Source: Hyposmocoma kahamanoa (lineage: Eukaryota > Arthropoda > Insecta > Lepidoptera > Cosmopterigidae). Taken from it: DNA of 64,000 nt. Each line of letters starts with the position of its first letter. The first letter of the stretch is position 1. The notes under the pieces are model-generated. The model did not search any database and was not told the DNA's origin. It saw only the letters and a list, made by a program, of their open reading frames with translations. The stretch lies in assembly GCF_003589595.1 (NCBI RefSeq), contig NW_020653713.1, forward strand, positions 2,823,767 through 2,887,766, given 5' to 3'. The position numbers and the translations under genes are program-made. Of this stretch, positions 53,878 through 63,827 are shown in pieces.

Positions 53878-54322
53878 TTTTAACCGACTTCAATAAAAGG
53901 AGGTGGTTCTCAATTCGTCTGTATGTTTTTTTTGTATGTATGTTACGCGATAACTCCGGTATTTGTGAACCGATTGTCATGATTCTTGTTTTGTTAGAAA
54001 GAGGGTACCTCCATAGTGGTCCCATTTCATTTTGAAGAAAATTATCCACCTCTAAGGGTGGCTGATCACGCATGAACATTCATTTTTATAAATAGCGGCT
54101 AAATTTGACTTAAGGAGCATTTATTTTAATGGTTGGTTTTGCTATTCTCCAATTCAAGGCGTTTTTCTCTCTCAATATGCTTTGAGTAGTTAGAACCGAT
54201 TTTTATTATCTCCTGTGTCAAGTCCTGTATAGTGGCGAACTAGGGGATATTTCAATAAAACTTGGCAAATAGATGTAATTCCATGTACTTTTGAGGTCGG
54301 TTTTTTTAGTACTCTGTACTGA
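53878..54322 (+). repeat. RepC, long form, full length
   Basis: Begins tttaaccgacttcaataaaa and ends ggtttttttagtactctgta. Long-form interior is present (ctccaattcaaggcgttttt, ttgagtagttagaaccga). Direct comparison with 32355-32822 in reverse gives the same order throughout. A 71-codon minus frame here is repeat-derived. Confidence 0.88.
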
Positions 54323-54490
54323 TTTTTATGATATCAAAAGTCGAGATGAATAAGCCGTGGATCTGGTGGTAAGCGACACGCCTGTCTGTAACAATTACAG
54401 AGCCACTCATAGCTTTAAATCACAAAGATTTGACGCGCACAGCCACTGCACCCGTCACCCAGAGACGTAAAGTCCCATGCGCCTGTGTGA
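54323..54490 (-). repeat. RepB, partial, directly after RepC
   Basis: tttttatgatatcaaaagtc to tcccatgcgcctgtgtg. It starts at the complement of the A-rich end and abuts the RepC end at 54322. Confidence 0.8.
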
Positions 54491-54529
54491 ATCAAATCTC
54501 AAAGTTCATTTCCCAAATTGGTCTTATCG

Positions 54530-54620
54530 TTTATCGAATTCGGAACCTCCTAATCCAAAGTTTATAATGTAAACCGTTAGGTCACCGAGGTCGTGATCAA
54601 TGACAGAAGGGTGTAGTGTA
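54530..54620 (-). repeat. tRNA-like SINE remnant
   Basis: On the minus strand cctcggtgacctaacggttt resembles an A box region, and ggaggttccgaattcg a decayed B box. No tail is recognised. Confidence 0.4.
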
Positions 54621-54698
54621 CAGGACTTTCTAGTCGATGGAACTAAATTGAAAAGTTCCTGCGCACATTCTCTAATAACAGTTACTCTGATGATATCA

Positions 54699-55226
54699 TT
54701 TTATAATACCAAGTGACGTCACGAACAAGTTGCAGTGCCACTCAGAGCTTTAAATCGCAAAGATCTTATGAACACTGCCACTGCGCCTGTCACCCTGAGG
54801 GCGCGTTCCCATTATGTCGTGACGACTGATAGTTGTGCAGTTTAAAGTGTCGTGGCTTGTATATTTAAACGAAGTTGTTGACATTTAGCATATCACGATT
54901 AACTGTCGTTCAAGTTACGCCGACAGACTGTCGTAACAATGGGAAGAGCTAGAATTACGGTTGTCCGTCCGATGATGAATAAAACGACACGGTAAAAATG
55001 TGACGACAGATAACCGCAGCTTCAAACGATTCTGTCGTGCAAACGACAAGGCGGATGCCGTGAACCGATAAATTGTCGTCACGATCTAGCGGGAACAACT
55101 AGACACGACTGACGTTTGAAGATACAATAAACGTCCGAACGTCCACGACACAGTCACAACAGATAGTCGTGATATTGGAACAGGCTATACGACAGGACGA
55201 ACTTTTTCACAAGCTTTGCTGTTACA
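54699..55226 (-). repeat. RepB copy interrupted by a CpG-word element
   Basis: 54699-54798 carries the RepB order from ataataccaagtgacgtcac to gcctgtcaccctgag. 55193-55226 carries the far end (aggacgaactttttcacaag, ctttgctgttac). The middle of RepB (about 110 bp) is missing, so the insertion came with, or was followed by, a deletion. Confidence 0.75.
54799..55187. mobile_element. CpG-word TIR element, about 390 bp
   Basis: The left end ggcgcgttcccattatgtcg is matched in reverse by atattggaacaggctat at the right, continuing with atagttgtg against cacaacagatag. The body is a series of gtcgtgacgac, cgacagac, ctgtcgt and acgacaag words. It belongs to the same style as RepJ and RepK but with different words. 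No coding sequence and no clear target duplication. Confidence 0.6.
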
Positions 55227-55449
55227 AAAAAGTTATGTTACCTAAGTGCTGTTTTGTTGATAGGAACTGCATATCGCTCCCGTAGTGTATAAAGGTCACA
55301 TCTGCAAAGTAACAACTTTTCATTCAGAAGAGTTTTAAAAATTCTACAAACGAAATTAGTCGACAATTTTATTATGCTCAAATAAGAGAGACTAAATTTC
55401 ACTTATACATAATATGTATCACGTAGTTCGTATTTTTATGGCATGAATG

Positions 55450-55736
55450 CATTGACTTACAAATAAATGGACGACGGGTCTAATATAAAAACCACGAAAA
55501 AAATGTCCCAAGTCAACCTATTTAAACGTAGTGACATTTAAAGGAATATGAAAAAGCTAAAACGTTGAATTTAAATTGTAATGTCATCGCAGTACTGTCT
55601 AATTTTGCTTGCTTCGCTGTCAGTCGAACAAACGAAGACTAAAGCGTGAATGACGCTCTGTATAAGTTTTTAACGCCCTATAAGTTCGGACACTTTTTTA
55701 GCGCGGACCCGACGTCCATATAATTGTAAGTCAATG
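55450..55736. mobile_element. RepP TIR element, 287 bp
   Basis: Ends cattgacttacaa and ttgtaagtcaatg are exact inverted copies of 13 bp. By eye it differs from the copy at 59368-59654 at about five positions of 287 and has the same length and orientation. The flanks (catgaatg left, ctttcatg right) do not form a convincing 8-bp duplication, unlike the other two copies. No protein. Confidence 0.92.
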
Positions 55737-56030
55737 CTTTCATGTGATAAAAGCACTTTTCATGTATGATCGCGATAAAAGCAAAAGCAGTCGGGTATAA
55801 AAGTCTACACACTTGGAAATTAAAAAGTGCGCAAATAACGTCAGGTTTAGGGTATAGTAAAAATTACACAAACTAACTTGAAAAATGGCGCGTCTTGCTC
55901 GGAGGGCTGTTGTAAGCACAGGCAATAAAATCAAATAGCCACTTAAAAATGAGAAAGGATAATTTTTCACGGAACTGAACCAGAAAAAACATCAAACCTC
56001 AGCCATCAACGTCAGAAAGGATTACTGTAA
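55737..56030. other. Spacer
   Basis: A 76-codon minus frame without motifs; no repeat. Confidence 0.35.
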
Positions 56031-56250
56031 TTTGGGCTAATAAAAACGGGACACCGGGATTCAGATCGCGTCCCGCGTCCCGCGTCCCGCCTCTTCTCTA
56101 CTCTAATATAGGCGAGAGGCGCCGCACGGAGAATATTATTTTATTAAAATTGTCAGGGCAGGTGAAAACCCTCCCGGGACGCTCGATCTGATACCGGGAC
56201 TAAATCAAAATAACTGAACATTTCCCGGGAATATTCACTCGCGCGTTTCA
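56030..56250. promoter_or_regulatory. GC-rich island with three cgtcccg repeats
   Basis: The 7-bp word cgtcccg is repeated three times in tandem at 56069-56089, followed by gcgagaggcgccgcacgg and several tcccggga-type words. Repeat-free and GC-rich against AT-rich flanks. It may be regulatory DNA; no gene is next to it. Confidence 0.3.
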
Positions 56251-56640
56251 CTACACTTTATTTCACTGAGTTTTTCCTTTGCATAATATTTTTTCCTTTC
56301 CCTCTTTATTGATCTATTCAATCGTTAGAATGAAATTTCTTCGCGACATATTTTTTGGATGGGATCGAGTTCGCAACGAGCACGTTATATTGTGTGGAAA
56401 TATAAACATTTCTCTTGGTAACGAATATTTCCTGTAAATCTTCTTGGAGTTTTACCTTTGTCGCTGTAAATAAACCTGTGGAACCCATGAGCTATTCGTT
56501 TTGTTAACGTTGCGTCCGTACAAAATGTATCAGACGGGTAACATTGAACGTGTGACAATTGTAAGACAGTCCTGCGAGGTCGTTACTGTTTCAAAAATAA
56601 CCTTCATTTTTGTAAAAAAAATTAACTTACTTTTCATCAT
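56251..56640. other. Unique spacer
   Basis: No gene or repeat that I can support. Confidence 0.4.
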
Positions 56641-56895
56641 TTTTTAACAGACTTTAAAAAAGGAGGAGGTTCTTAAGTCAACACAACACAATTGTGTTTG
56701 TGAACTTATTTTGATGATTAATTTTTTGCTGGAAAAGGGGTACTTCAGTGGAAGTTCCATTCAAATTTGAAGAAAATGGAAAGGGGATGAATCCTGTTTC
56801 GCGCACTTTCCGGTAATCGATTGCAATAAAACTTGGCAAATAGATGTCATTCCACGAACTTTTGAGCTTGGTTTTTTTAGTACTCTGTACTGATG
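56641..56895 (+). repeat. RepC, short form
   Basis: ttttaacagactttaaaaaa to ttttttagtactctgtactg. The cacctctaagggtggcaaac block is deleted. Both inverted ends are recognisable. Confidence 0.83.
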
Positions 56896-57282
56896 TAAAG
56901 GATGGTACGCGGTATAACAGTGTAGTAAATCTCGGCGTAAATGAAAATCCAAGTCAAGAAATTTCTAAGAATTCGGCTCGCAAGTCTTTAGTTATGCAGT
57001 CTGAGCTCTCTTTAAATTGGCGCTCTTGAAACGTTGTTAATGAAATTTTGTTTTATTTTACTTTTTATAAGTCTATCTAAGTTTCGTCTGTCTGTGTATG
57101 TATTAGCGATTATTATTGTATTGAACTTGAATTATTAGTTGTGTAAAACTTACCGTTGCCTACCAAACCGGTGCGTCAACATTATGTAAGATTTTCTTGT
57201 TATAATTGAAATAAATACAAAAGAATATAGGTTATTGAAAGTAAAACTGCTGTGCAATTTGTTGGCGAAATGTGCACTGTTC
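56896..57282. other. Spacer
   Basis: No gene or repeat. The stretch ctgctgtgcaatttgttggcg (57248) also occurs with changes at 39.1 kb (gcggtgcaatttgttggcgacg), so a further dispersed repeat is likely. Confidence 0.35.
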
Positions 57283-57450
57283 TTTTTATAATACTCTTGG
57301 TAAGCGACACGCCTGTCCATAATAGTTGCAGTGCCACTCAGCGGTTTAAGTCGCAAATATCTTTGCGGCACTGCCACTGAGCCTGTAACCCTGAGACATA
57401 AGTTGACAAGTCTCATGTGCCTGTAACTTCGTCAGCATCTTTACCTTTCA
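57283..57450 (-). repeat. RepB, partial
   Basis: cttggtaagcgacacgcctg to cagcatctttacctttca. It abuts a RepC copy, which replaces its remaining part. Confidence 0.82.
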
Positions 57451-57648
57451 TCCGCTAGTTTGCCACCTTGAGAGGTGGAACATTTTCTTCAAATTTAAAC
57501 AGGACCACATTTGAGGTAGGCACCCTCTTTCCAACAAAAAAGAATCATCAAAATCGGTTCAGAAATACCGAAGAAATCGTGTAAAGCACCTACACACACA
57601 CAAAAAAAAAACAAATTGAGAACCCCCTTTTGAAGTCGGTTAAAACAC
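57446..57648 (-). repeat. RepC, partial
   Basis: catccgctagtttgccacct to ccttttgaagtcggttaaa. The aaccgacctc end is missing; the junction with RepB is sharp. Confidence 0.82.
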
Positions 57649-57683
57649 ATCGGAAATATAGAACTAAATACTTCTACTTCTTT

Positions 57684-57840
57684 AACTGCCTCCGTGACAG
57701 GGAGAAATATTTGTATGGCCTACAATTATTTCTCTCGTGAGTTTGGGTGTAATTTGTGGTTGAATTTGTCTGTGTCCATGGCACCCGCGACACAGGGTTT
57801 CCCTAGTGCTATGTTGGGTGTGTGCGTTATTAACATTATT
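57684..57840 (+). repeat. RepA SINE with A and B boxes deleted
   Basis: aactgcctccgtg jumps directly to acagggagaaatatttgtat, losing both promoter boxes. The body (ctcgtgagtttgggtgtaat) and the ttccctagtgc end are present. Confidence 0.85.
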
Positions 57841-58318
57841 TATTTATTAATACAATAATACCACGATTTCTGAGGGAGATATTATCCCCTAATAAATATG
57901 CTCTGCCTACCTATGCCGCCCGTTTGTAACCATTAATATCACTGACATTAGCGGAGACAATAAAAAACTAAATAATTTCACATTGATTTTTCATGTTCCT
58001 GTGAGTTGATTGAAGCAATAAGCTGATGCCAAGATTTTGTCATCCAGTAAAAAAAAATTGTCTCTGGCAAGCGCTCCAACCTAAATGCAATAACCAAGGA
58101 GATTCCAGTCGGTCCATAACTTTAAAGGCTGTATGTAGGCAGTGTCTAAGACTAATGCGTGTGTCCGTTAACAATAAAAGTTAATGAAGAGATGTTTAGA
58201 ATAAATTACAATTGTATAACCCACGAGTAAAGTCATTAAGTTGTTTTAACATACAGGATGCATCGAATATAATATTAACAATTACTTATTTCAAGAAAAT
58301 GGTGCGATACTTAACCTA
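57841..58318. other. AT-rich spacer
   Basis: No gene or repeat that I can support. Confidence 0.4.
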
Positions 58319-58512
58319 AGTAGCACCTTACCTAATTCTGGTATCAAGTAGTAATGCGAGCATTACTTCGTTCCGGTTTGGAAGGGTAAGGGTGTTGGTA
58401 ACATAACAGGAACATGGAACTTGTCAATTTACGTCTCAGGGTGACAGGGAGACACTGTCACTGGTGACAGTGTCTCCAGATATTTGCGATTTAAAGCTCT
58501 GAGGAACTGCAA
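58319..58512 (+). repeat. RepB element with an internal palindrome
   Basis: agtagcaccttacctaattc to gctctgaggaactgcaa. The usual gggcgcagtggcagtgcccc block is replaced by a 30-bp palindrome at 58448-58477: ggagacactgtcac and gtgacagtgtctcc around tg, exact over 14 bp. Confidence 0.83.
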
Positions 58513-59298
58513 TCATTTGCATGTTAATTATGGTAGAATGGGCTGTAAAACACGACCTGATTGCAACTTATTACGACAAAAATTTATTAATTATGGAACG
58601 TAAACAAAATAAAATTAATTCAACGGCATACCAACATGACATTACAAAATCATAACAAAAATGGACAAAACGGTTTAAATTTCTAATTTTATTTGTTATG
58701 TCAAGCGCCTCAAAATGCCACCGCCATACCTTATACCTGACTGCGCATTCGTTTAAACTTTAACTGTTTGAAGTTTGTAGAAGTCGAGAAAGGTTAGACG
58801 TTGCCTTAGTTAAGTGATAAAAATCGCGAGCATTAACTACGTGAGGTGTAATTAGAGCAAAATCGTGGTGGATAACTCTAAGGTAGTCCTATACTTAGTA
58901 TAGTATAGGCCTAGTATAGTTTTTAAACCATACAGTGGTAATCCTCAGGACATCATTACAAGTTTTAGGTAACATCCTGTGTAAAGGTTGAATAACGGTT
59001 CTATAGCGGTCGCATAGTGGTCGTATAGCATTCATTAGTCAGACGTAGGCGGTGACTATGTGGACATTTCTAATATGTAATTTTGATTGTGTCATCACAA
59101 CGATGATGCTACGTATACGTAACGAGTTTATAATTGAAGGGGTGTTTTGAATTGGAAAGTTTGTTAATACGACAGTCTCATTAAGGCTGTTTAGTGGTAG
59201 CGATCGAGGTGTTGTTTTTTGAAATATTGAAAGAATCATATTTTGGAGGAGGTATGTGTTGTTAACTAGTAATGTAATAGAAATTAAATGTAACTCTA
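58513..59298. other. Unique spacer
   Basis: No gene. A ctatacttagtatagtatagg stretch at about 58889 is a near-palindrome. Confidence 0.4.
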
Positions 59299-59808
59299 TT
59301 GTAGTAAACCTCCTTATCGAAAGAGTCCGTCCAGTAAAATACCGCCACCGAATGTGAGCATTACTGCCATTGACTTACAAATAAATGGACGACGGGTCTA
59401 ATACAAACACCACGAAAAAAATGTCCCAAGTCAACCTATTTAAACGTAGTGACATGTAAAGGAATATGAAAAAGCTAAAACGTTGAATTTAAATTGTAAT
59501 GTCATCGCAGTACTGTCTAATTTTGCTTGCTTCGCTGTCAGTCGAACAAACGAAGACTAAAGCGTGAATGACGCTCTGTATACGATTTTAACGCCCTATA
59601 AGTTCGGACACTTTTTTAGCGCGGACCCGACGTCCATATAATTGTAAGTCAATGATTACTGCGTTCTAATTTTAAACAGCATTTGTCAATTTGTGTATCA
59701 GGGTGACGGGCGCAGTGGCAGTGCTTCTCAGAACTTTGTGATTTAAAGCTATGACTGGCACTGCAACTGCTATGGACAGGCGTGTCACTTATCACCAGGT
59801 GTGCAGCG
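59299..59808 (+). repeat. RepB element split by RepP
   Basis: The left part (59299-59367) runs ttgtagtaaacctccttatc to tgtgagcattactgc. The right part (59655-59808) runs attactgcgttctaatttta to cttatcaccaggtgtgca. Removing RepP and one attactgc restores the RepB order. Confidence 0.9.
59368..59654. mobile_element. RepP TIR element, 287 bp, with 8-bp target duplication
   Basis: Exact 13-bp inverted ends cattgacttacaa / ttgtaagtcaatg, flanked by exact 8-bp copies of attactgc (59360-59367 and 59655-59662). The interior is AT-rich and without coding. About five differences from 55450-55736 imply that both derive from a very recent common source. Confidence 0.95.
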
Positions 59809-60720
59809 AGAGGTATTGTTACTAAACATTTACGTAAGTGCTGAAAGCACTCTTTGCTTCTTGTACAAGTACACAATTCCTGCATTACATTTCGCGCGCA
59901 GGCATTGTCTATCTATGAATCTGTAATATACAGTCCGTCCCACTGCATTCACGTACACACTGAATTATTCTAATAATTTGCACCTGAACACGAGGCCAAC
60001 ATACATTGACGTCATGTTGTATATTTAGAACACTATTTGTAGTTTGGAATGTAATTTCACTGTACTACGAATATACAAATACGGCGTAACGCCAATTGAG
60101 CATGTTTTACTTTAAGTAGAAGTTTCAAATCATATCCTAGTGCTGGTCTAATGTGGATAGTCGACACTTGAGGTCTCGTTAGAGATTGTTGATCATTCTT
60201 CAACATGTATATTTCATTATAACGCCTGAAGAAGTTGTAAGCCGCTAATACGCCGTGACCAGGGTCATGGCGATAAAATAGTATACCCCGGTCCACATAA
60301 TTTATTTCATAAGCAAAACCGAAAGAAACAACAAAAAAGGATTAAAAAATAGGTACAACGCTACAAAACACTCCCTACTTAAGTACTAAAAACGTGAGAC
60401 AGATTTACCCCGAAAGGGCCGAGTTATACAATGTTGCAAGGTTATATTGGTATTAACATTGACACATGATTTAGGTTGGAAACTGGTAAAGGGATCAAAA
60501 TTACACTAGCAGCACTGCTCGCTTCAGCGATTGAGCAGGGAATGACGGGCAACGGAATGAAAGAACTATTCAGAACTATTTAAAAGAAAACAAGTAGTCA
60601 AGAACCAGAGAAAAGGTGATAGAAGAAAGGCGGAATGACGATGGAAGGAGGTCGCATCATCACATGCCTATTCACTCTCGCCTTGAAAAGATCCATGTTC
60701 CACTCCAATACTGTATGCCA
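59809..60720. other. Unique stretch with unassigned open frames
   Basis: A 79-codon minus frame (60057-60296) contains PQVSTIHIRPALGYDLKLLL. It is not low-complexity but has no motif I recognise, and no splice context is clear. The rest is featureless. Confidence 0.3.
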
Positions 60721-60721
60721 T

Positions 60722-60804
60722 AATAGCAGTAGAGTTACTTACGAAGGAGTTCGTCCAGAGAAGTACTGCTACTTTAGTCATTATTGCCGCCATCAAGTAA
60801 TGTG
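60722..60804 (+). repeat. RepB 5' fragment
   Basis: aatagcagtagagttactta to gccatcaagtaatgtg; only the first 80 bp of the family. Confidence 0.78.
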
Positions 60805-60954
60805 TAACACACGCGCATACACGCAAACTCGCACTGACACGTAATATATTAGTTACTGCATTTAAAATTCTTTACTAACCCCTTATTACTGTTTTTTAAA
60901 ATTTGAATTTCCTTCTCCAAATTTGAATCTGTGGTGAGAGAGAGTTTACTTTTT

Positions 60955-61154
60955 TTTTATATTGGCAAGTGATGGGACAAATAAGTTGTGCGGCCTGGTG
61001 GTAAGCGACACGCCTATTCATAACGGTCGCAGTGCCAGAGACATAAGTTGAAAAGACTCACGTCACCTGGAACGCAGTAATGGTCACATTACGGCTTGGC
61101 GACAGAAATAGGCAAGGTGCAGTACTTCCTTTACAAGGAGTGCAACTGCTATTA
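60955..61154 (-). repeat. RepB element, internally deleted
   Basis: ttggcaagtgatgggacaaa to aggagtgcaactgctatta. It lacks the GC block between cagtgcc and agagacataagttg. Confidence 0.83.
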
Positions 61155-61690
61155 ATTACGTAAGTGTAAATATAATTCATGCAATTGTTATGTTTGTGGA
61201 GATTAATAAATCCATTACTATTATTATTAACAAAAACGATGACGTCAGTCATTTAGACAGCATATGACACAATAGGACCCCGTTTCACATATGATTTTTG
61301 CGTAAAATACGAGTCTAAAAGTTTCCTTGTACAACCAAGAAGAAAAGTACACGCAGGTACGTGTATTTTATAGTAAGACCAAAATATCCGCTATAACATA
61401 ACTGCAGAGTATTCGCGCTGCACTGAAGTACAGTAACTGGGAACGTGCCTGATTTAAATTTAGTGTGGAAACCTGAGGGAGCTTCCTCTAGTGTGGATTT
61501 CAAAGGATATTTCGAGACTACCAACGATAGTAATTGTTAAAGTTATGTCTTTACATTTTCGAGAGAAGTTGGCTAGGTATTATGTAGCAGACAGGAAAAC
61601 CTGTAAATTGGTTATTTGGTACCATGAACATGCAAAGGATTTAATAGGGAACATACCATATCTTGCCACTTCAAGCAAATTACACAGTTG
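61155..61690. other. Unique spacer
   Basis: Frames of 64-98 codons without motifs. No repeat until RepG at 61.7 kb. Confidence 0.35.
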
Positions 61691-61694
61691 TAAC

Positions 61695-61775
61695 AATGTT
61701 TTCACACCGTATAGTAATCAGTGTATTTCTTCAACTTTAATAATACATATTTTGTCCAAAGCGATTGATTCACTA
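61695..61775 (-). repeat. RepG fragment, inverted
   Basis: gttttcacaccgtatagtaa followed by tcagtgtatttcttcaac is the reverse complement of the RepG gatataccctgattactata block; caaagcgattgattcac matches gaatcaatcactttgg-like RepG sequence. Confidence 0.6.
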
Positions 61776-61857
61776 CTTTGGACGTGAATATGAGAACTTA
61801 TAAAAGTTCCGTCACTCAGTCAGGTACCTTTACAACTACCAGAGGAATGCCAGATTT

Positions 61858-61946
61858 CAGTAGCAGGGATTTCATGCCTTAACCTTATCTATTTCTGTCG
61901 CCAAGCAGTAATGTGAAAATTATCGCATTCCGGTTTTAAAGAGTAC
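61858..61946 (+). repeat. RepB 5' fragment
   Basis: tcagtagcagggatttcatg to attccggttttaaagagta. It runs directly into RepG. Confidence 0.7.
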
Positions 61947-61956
61947 GTTATATACA

Positions 61957-62312
61957 TCTCTACTGGCTTTGGTTGATTTTACATAACAATGAAACTATTG
62001 AATCAATAATTCTGGAAAATATATATAGTAAAATTGAGGATATGCACTGATTACTATATGGTGTGAAAATACGATAATATTTCTCGATAGAAATAAAAAA
62101 CCCAAAGTAACTTCCAAATTTTAGATAAACACCGCTGTATTCAATAGGTACGTTACATATACCAATGATTTTATTAATATCAACTGAATTAAATACGACG
62201 CGTAAGTAAATATCTTTAATTTCGTTTGTTAAAAAAAAATTCTGAAATTAACCTGTCGTTCGACCCAAGCAAAATAAACAACATTAGTACGGGAGAAATT
62301 TGAATTCGAAGT
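61957..62312 (+). repeat. RepG copy, shortened
   Basis: tctactggctttggttgatt, attgaatcaataattctgga, ggatatgcactgattactat, tattcaataggtacgttac, caatgattttattaatatc and attagtacgggagaaat, in RepG order. It then joins a RepB 3' part. Confidence 0.7.
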
Positions 62313-62317
62313 CAGAT

Positions 62318-62410
62318 TAAGGGTGCCGATGAGGTTACAGGTACATGGGTCTTGTTATGTCTCAGGGTGACGGGCGCAGAGGCGCAGGTCACATAGGTAT
62401 CATAAAAAAG
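62318..62410 (+). repeat. RepB 3' fragment
   Basis: taagggtgccgatgaggtta to ggtatcataaaaaagga. With 61858-61946 it brackets the RepG piece, so one RepB copy may have been split by, or recombined around, RepG. Confidence 0.72.
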
Positions 62411-62921
62411 GAACAAAAAGCGATGTTGCTATGTTAATTGCAACATTTTAGTTTTATTGAGTTATTCATACGTACCTTTTTCATTGATTCTGTTTCAGTG
62501 AGCCGAAAATCGACGCAAACACATCACTACACAATAAATATGGCGGCATTTCCAATTTGTTAACTCTAATTAAAAATTCGATTACGGTCTTTAAATTCAA
62601 ATGTTCTCTCCGACCTACATTGTATTAGCGTAATTCAACTAGTGAGCTATGGACCTAATATCCTGCCTTTAGACGAGCTCCGTGCCCATTAAAGGGGAGC
62701 TTAATGGTTGATATAGATGACACATGTGGTTCAGTAATCTCGTATTAATATGAAAGCACCTGCAAATAACATAAGGCTCACGTCTCGTGCTTGTATTAAA
62801 TATTTATTGGATTTATTAAGATCTTGTGGGATGAATGTAAGAGATCATGGAAGCTATGAATAGTTGATTAAATAGTAATTACTGTTTTTTTGCAAGGGCG
62901 TGTACTAGAGCTTATTTAGAA
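62411..62921. other. Unique spacer
   Basis: No gene or repeat that I can support. Confidence 0.4.
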
Positions 62922-63191
62922 GCAGTTGAGCTCCTTATCAAAGAGCTTGTCCAGGGAAGTACTGCCATCTTACCTATTTTTGCCGTCAAGCAGTAATGTA
63001 AGCATTACTGTGTTCCGATTTTGAAGGGTAATGGCGCTGGTGAAATTACAGGCGCATGGGACTTGTGTGTGCGCAGTGCCCCTAAGATCTTTGGGAATTC
63101 TGAGTGGCACTGCAACTGTTAGGGACAGGCGTGTTTCTTACCACCAGGCAGACGAATTGTTCGTGCCGTCACTTGATATAATTAAAAAAAA
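62922..63191 (+). repeat. RepB element, nearly full length
   Basis: gcagttgagctccttatcaa to cttgatataattaaaaaaaag. It has a clear A-rich end. A 64-codon frame here is repeat-derived. Confidence 0.87.
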
Positions 63192-63827
63192 GAGCTGTGA
63201 GAGTATAGTGATGTCAAACAAGTAACTATGTAAATAATAGGTTACATGTTATTACGACTGTTAGCACAATTTAAATGTAAAATTTCATGGTGTTCCTTTA
63301 ATGTAAGATACTATCTTACTCAGAAGGAATTAATCCTTATAATTATATCCCTTCGGTCGACTTCATATAAATACGGGATGTTGTTGTTTCACATTTGGTG
63401 GGTTCGGTTTTTTAAAAGGACAAATGCAGAAAGCATTCCTACTCGAAACGGGACGTATTGATCGCCGGTTCTTGAACCTGGGAGTCTACTCCCATTAAGC
63501 AAATAAATAATATGCGACATTATCAAAAAACAATGCCAACAATGAAGTTTCATTCGTATCATGCTACTTTTAATTTGGTAAATTGGTAATATTACTTATT
63601 TGACAGTTACTGTATAGATGGATGTCGGACAGAGGACGGGAATAGACCCCCCGACCCCGGTCGACAGTGTCACTGAGGGGGAATACCGACTCTCCTATTT
63701 AAAAATTCAAAATTAATCTTAAAAGATTAATCTAACAGCCATGAGAAAAGTGAGTGTCTAAAACCAAGAGATAATTAATTAGAGATTCGGCGATCTGACA
63801 CCCTGTATTATTAATGTATATATATTT
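63192..63827. other. Unique spacer with a possible tRNA-like remnant
   Basis: gatcgccggttcttgaacct at about 63460 resembles a decayed B box. A C-rich stretch (agaccccccgaccccggtcg) lies at 63645. No gene. Confidence 0.35.

Noticed and set aside
58880..58925. ctatactatac-like words, possible Helitron end
   Set aside because: No matching 3' hairpin with CTRR end was found nearby.
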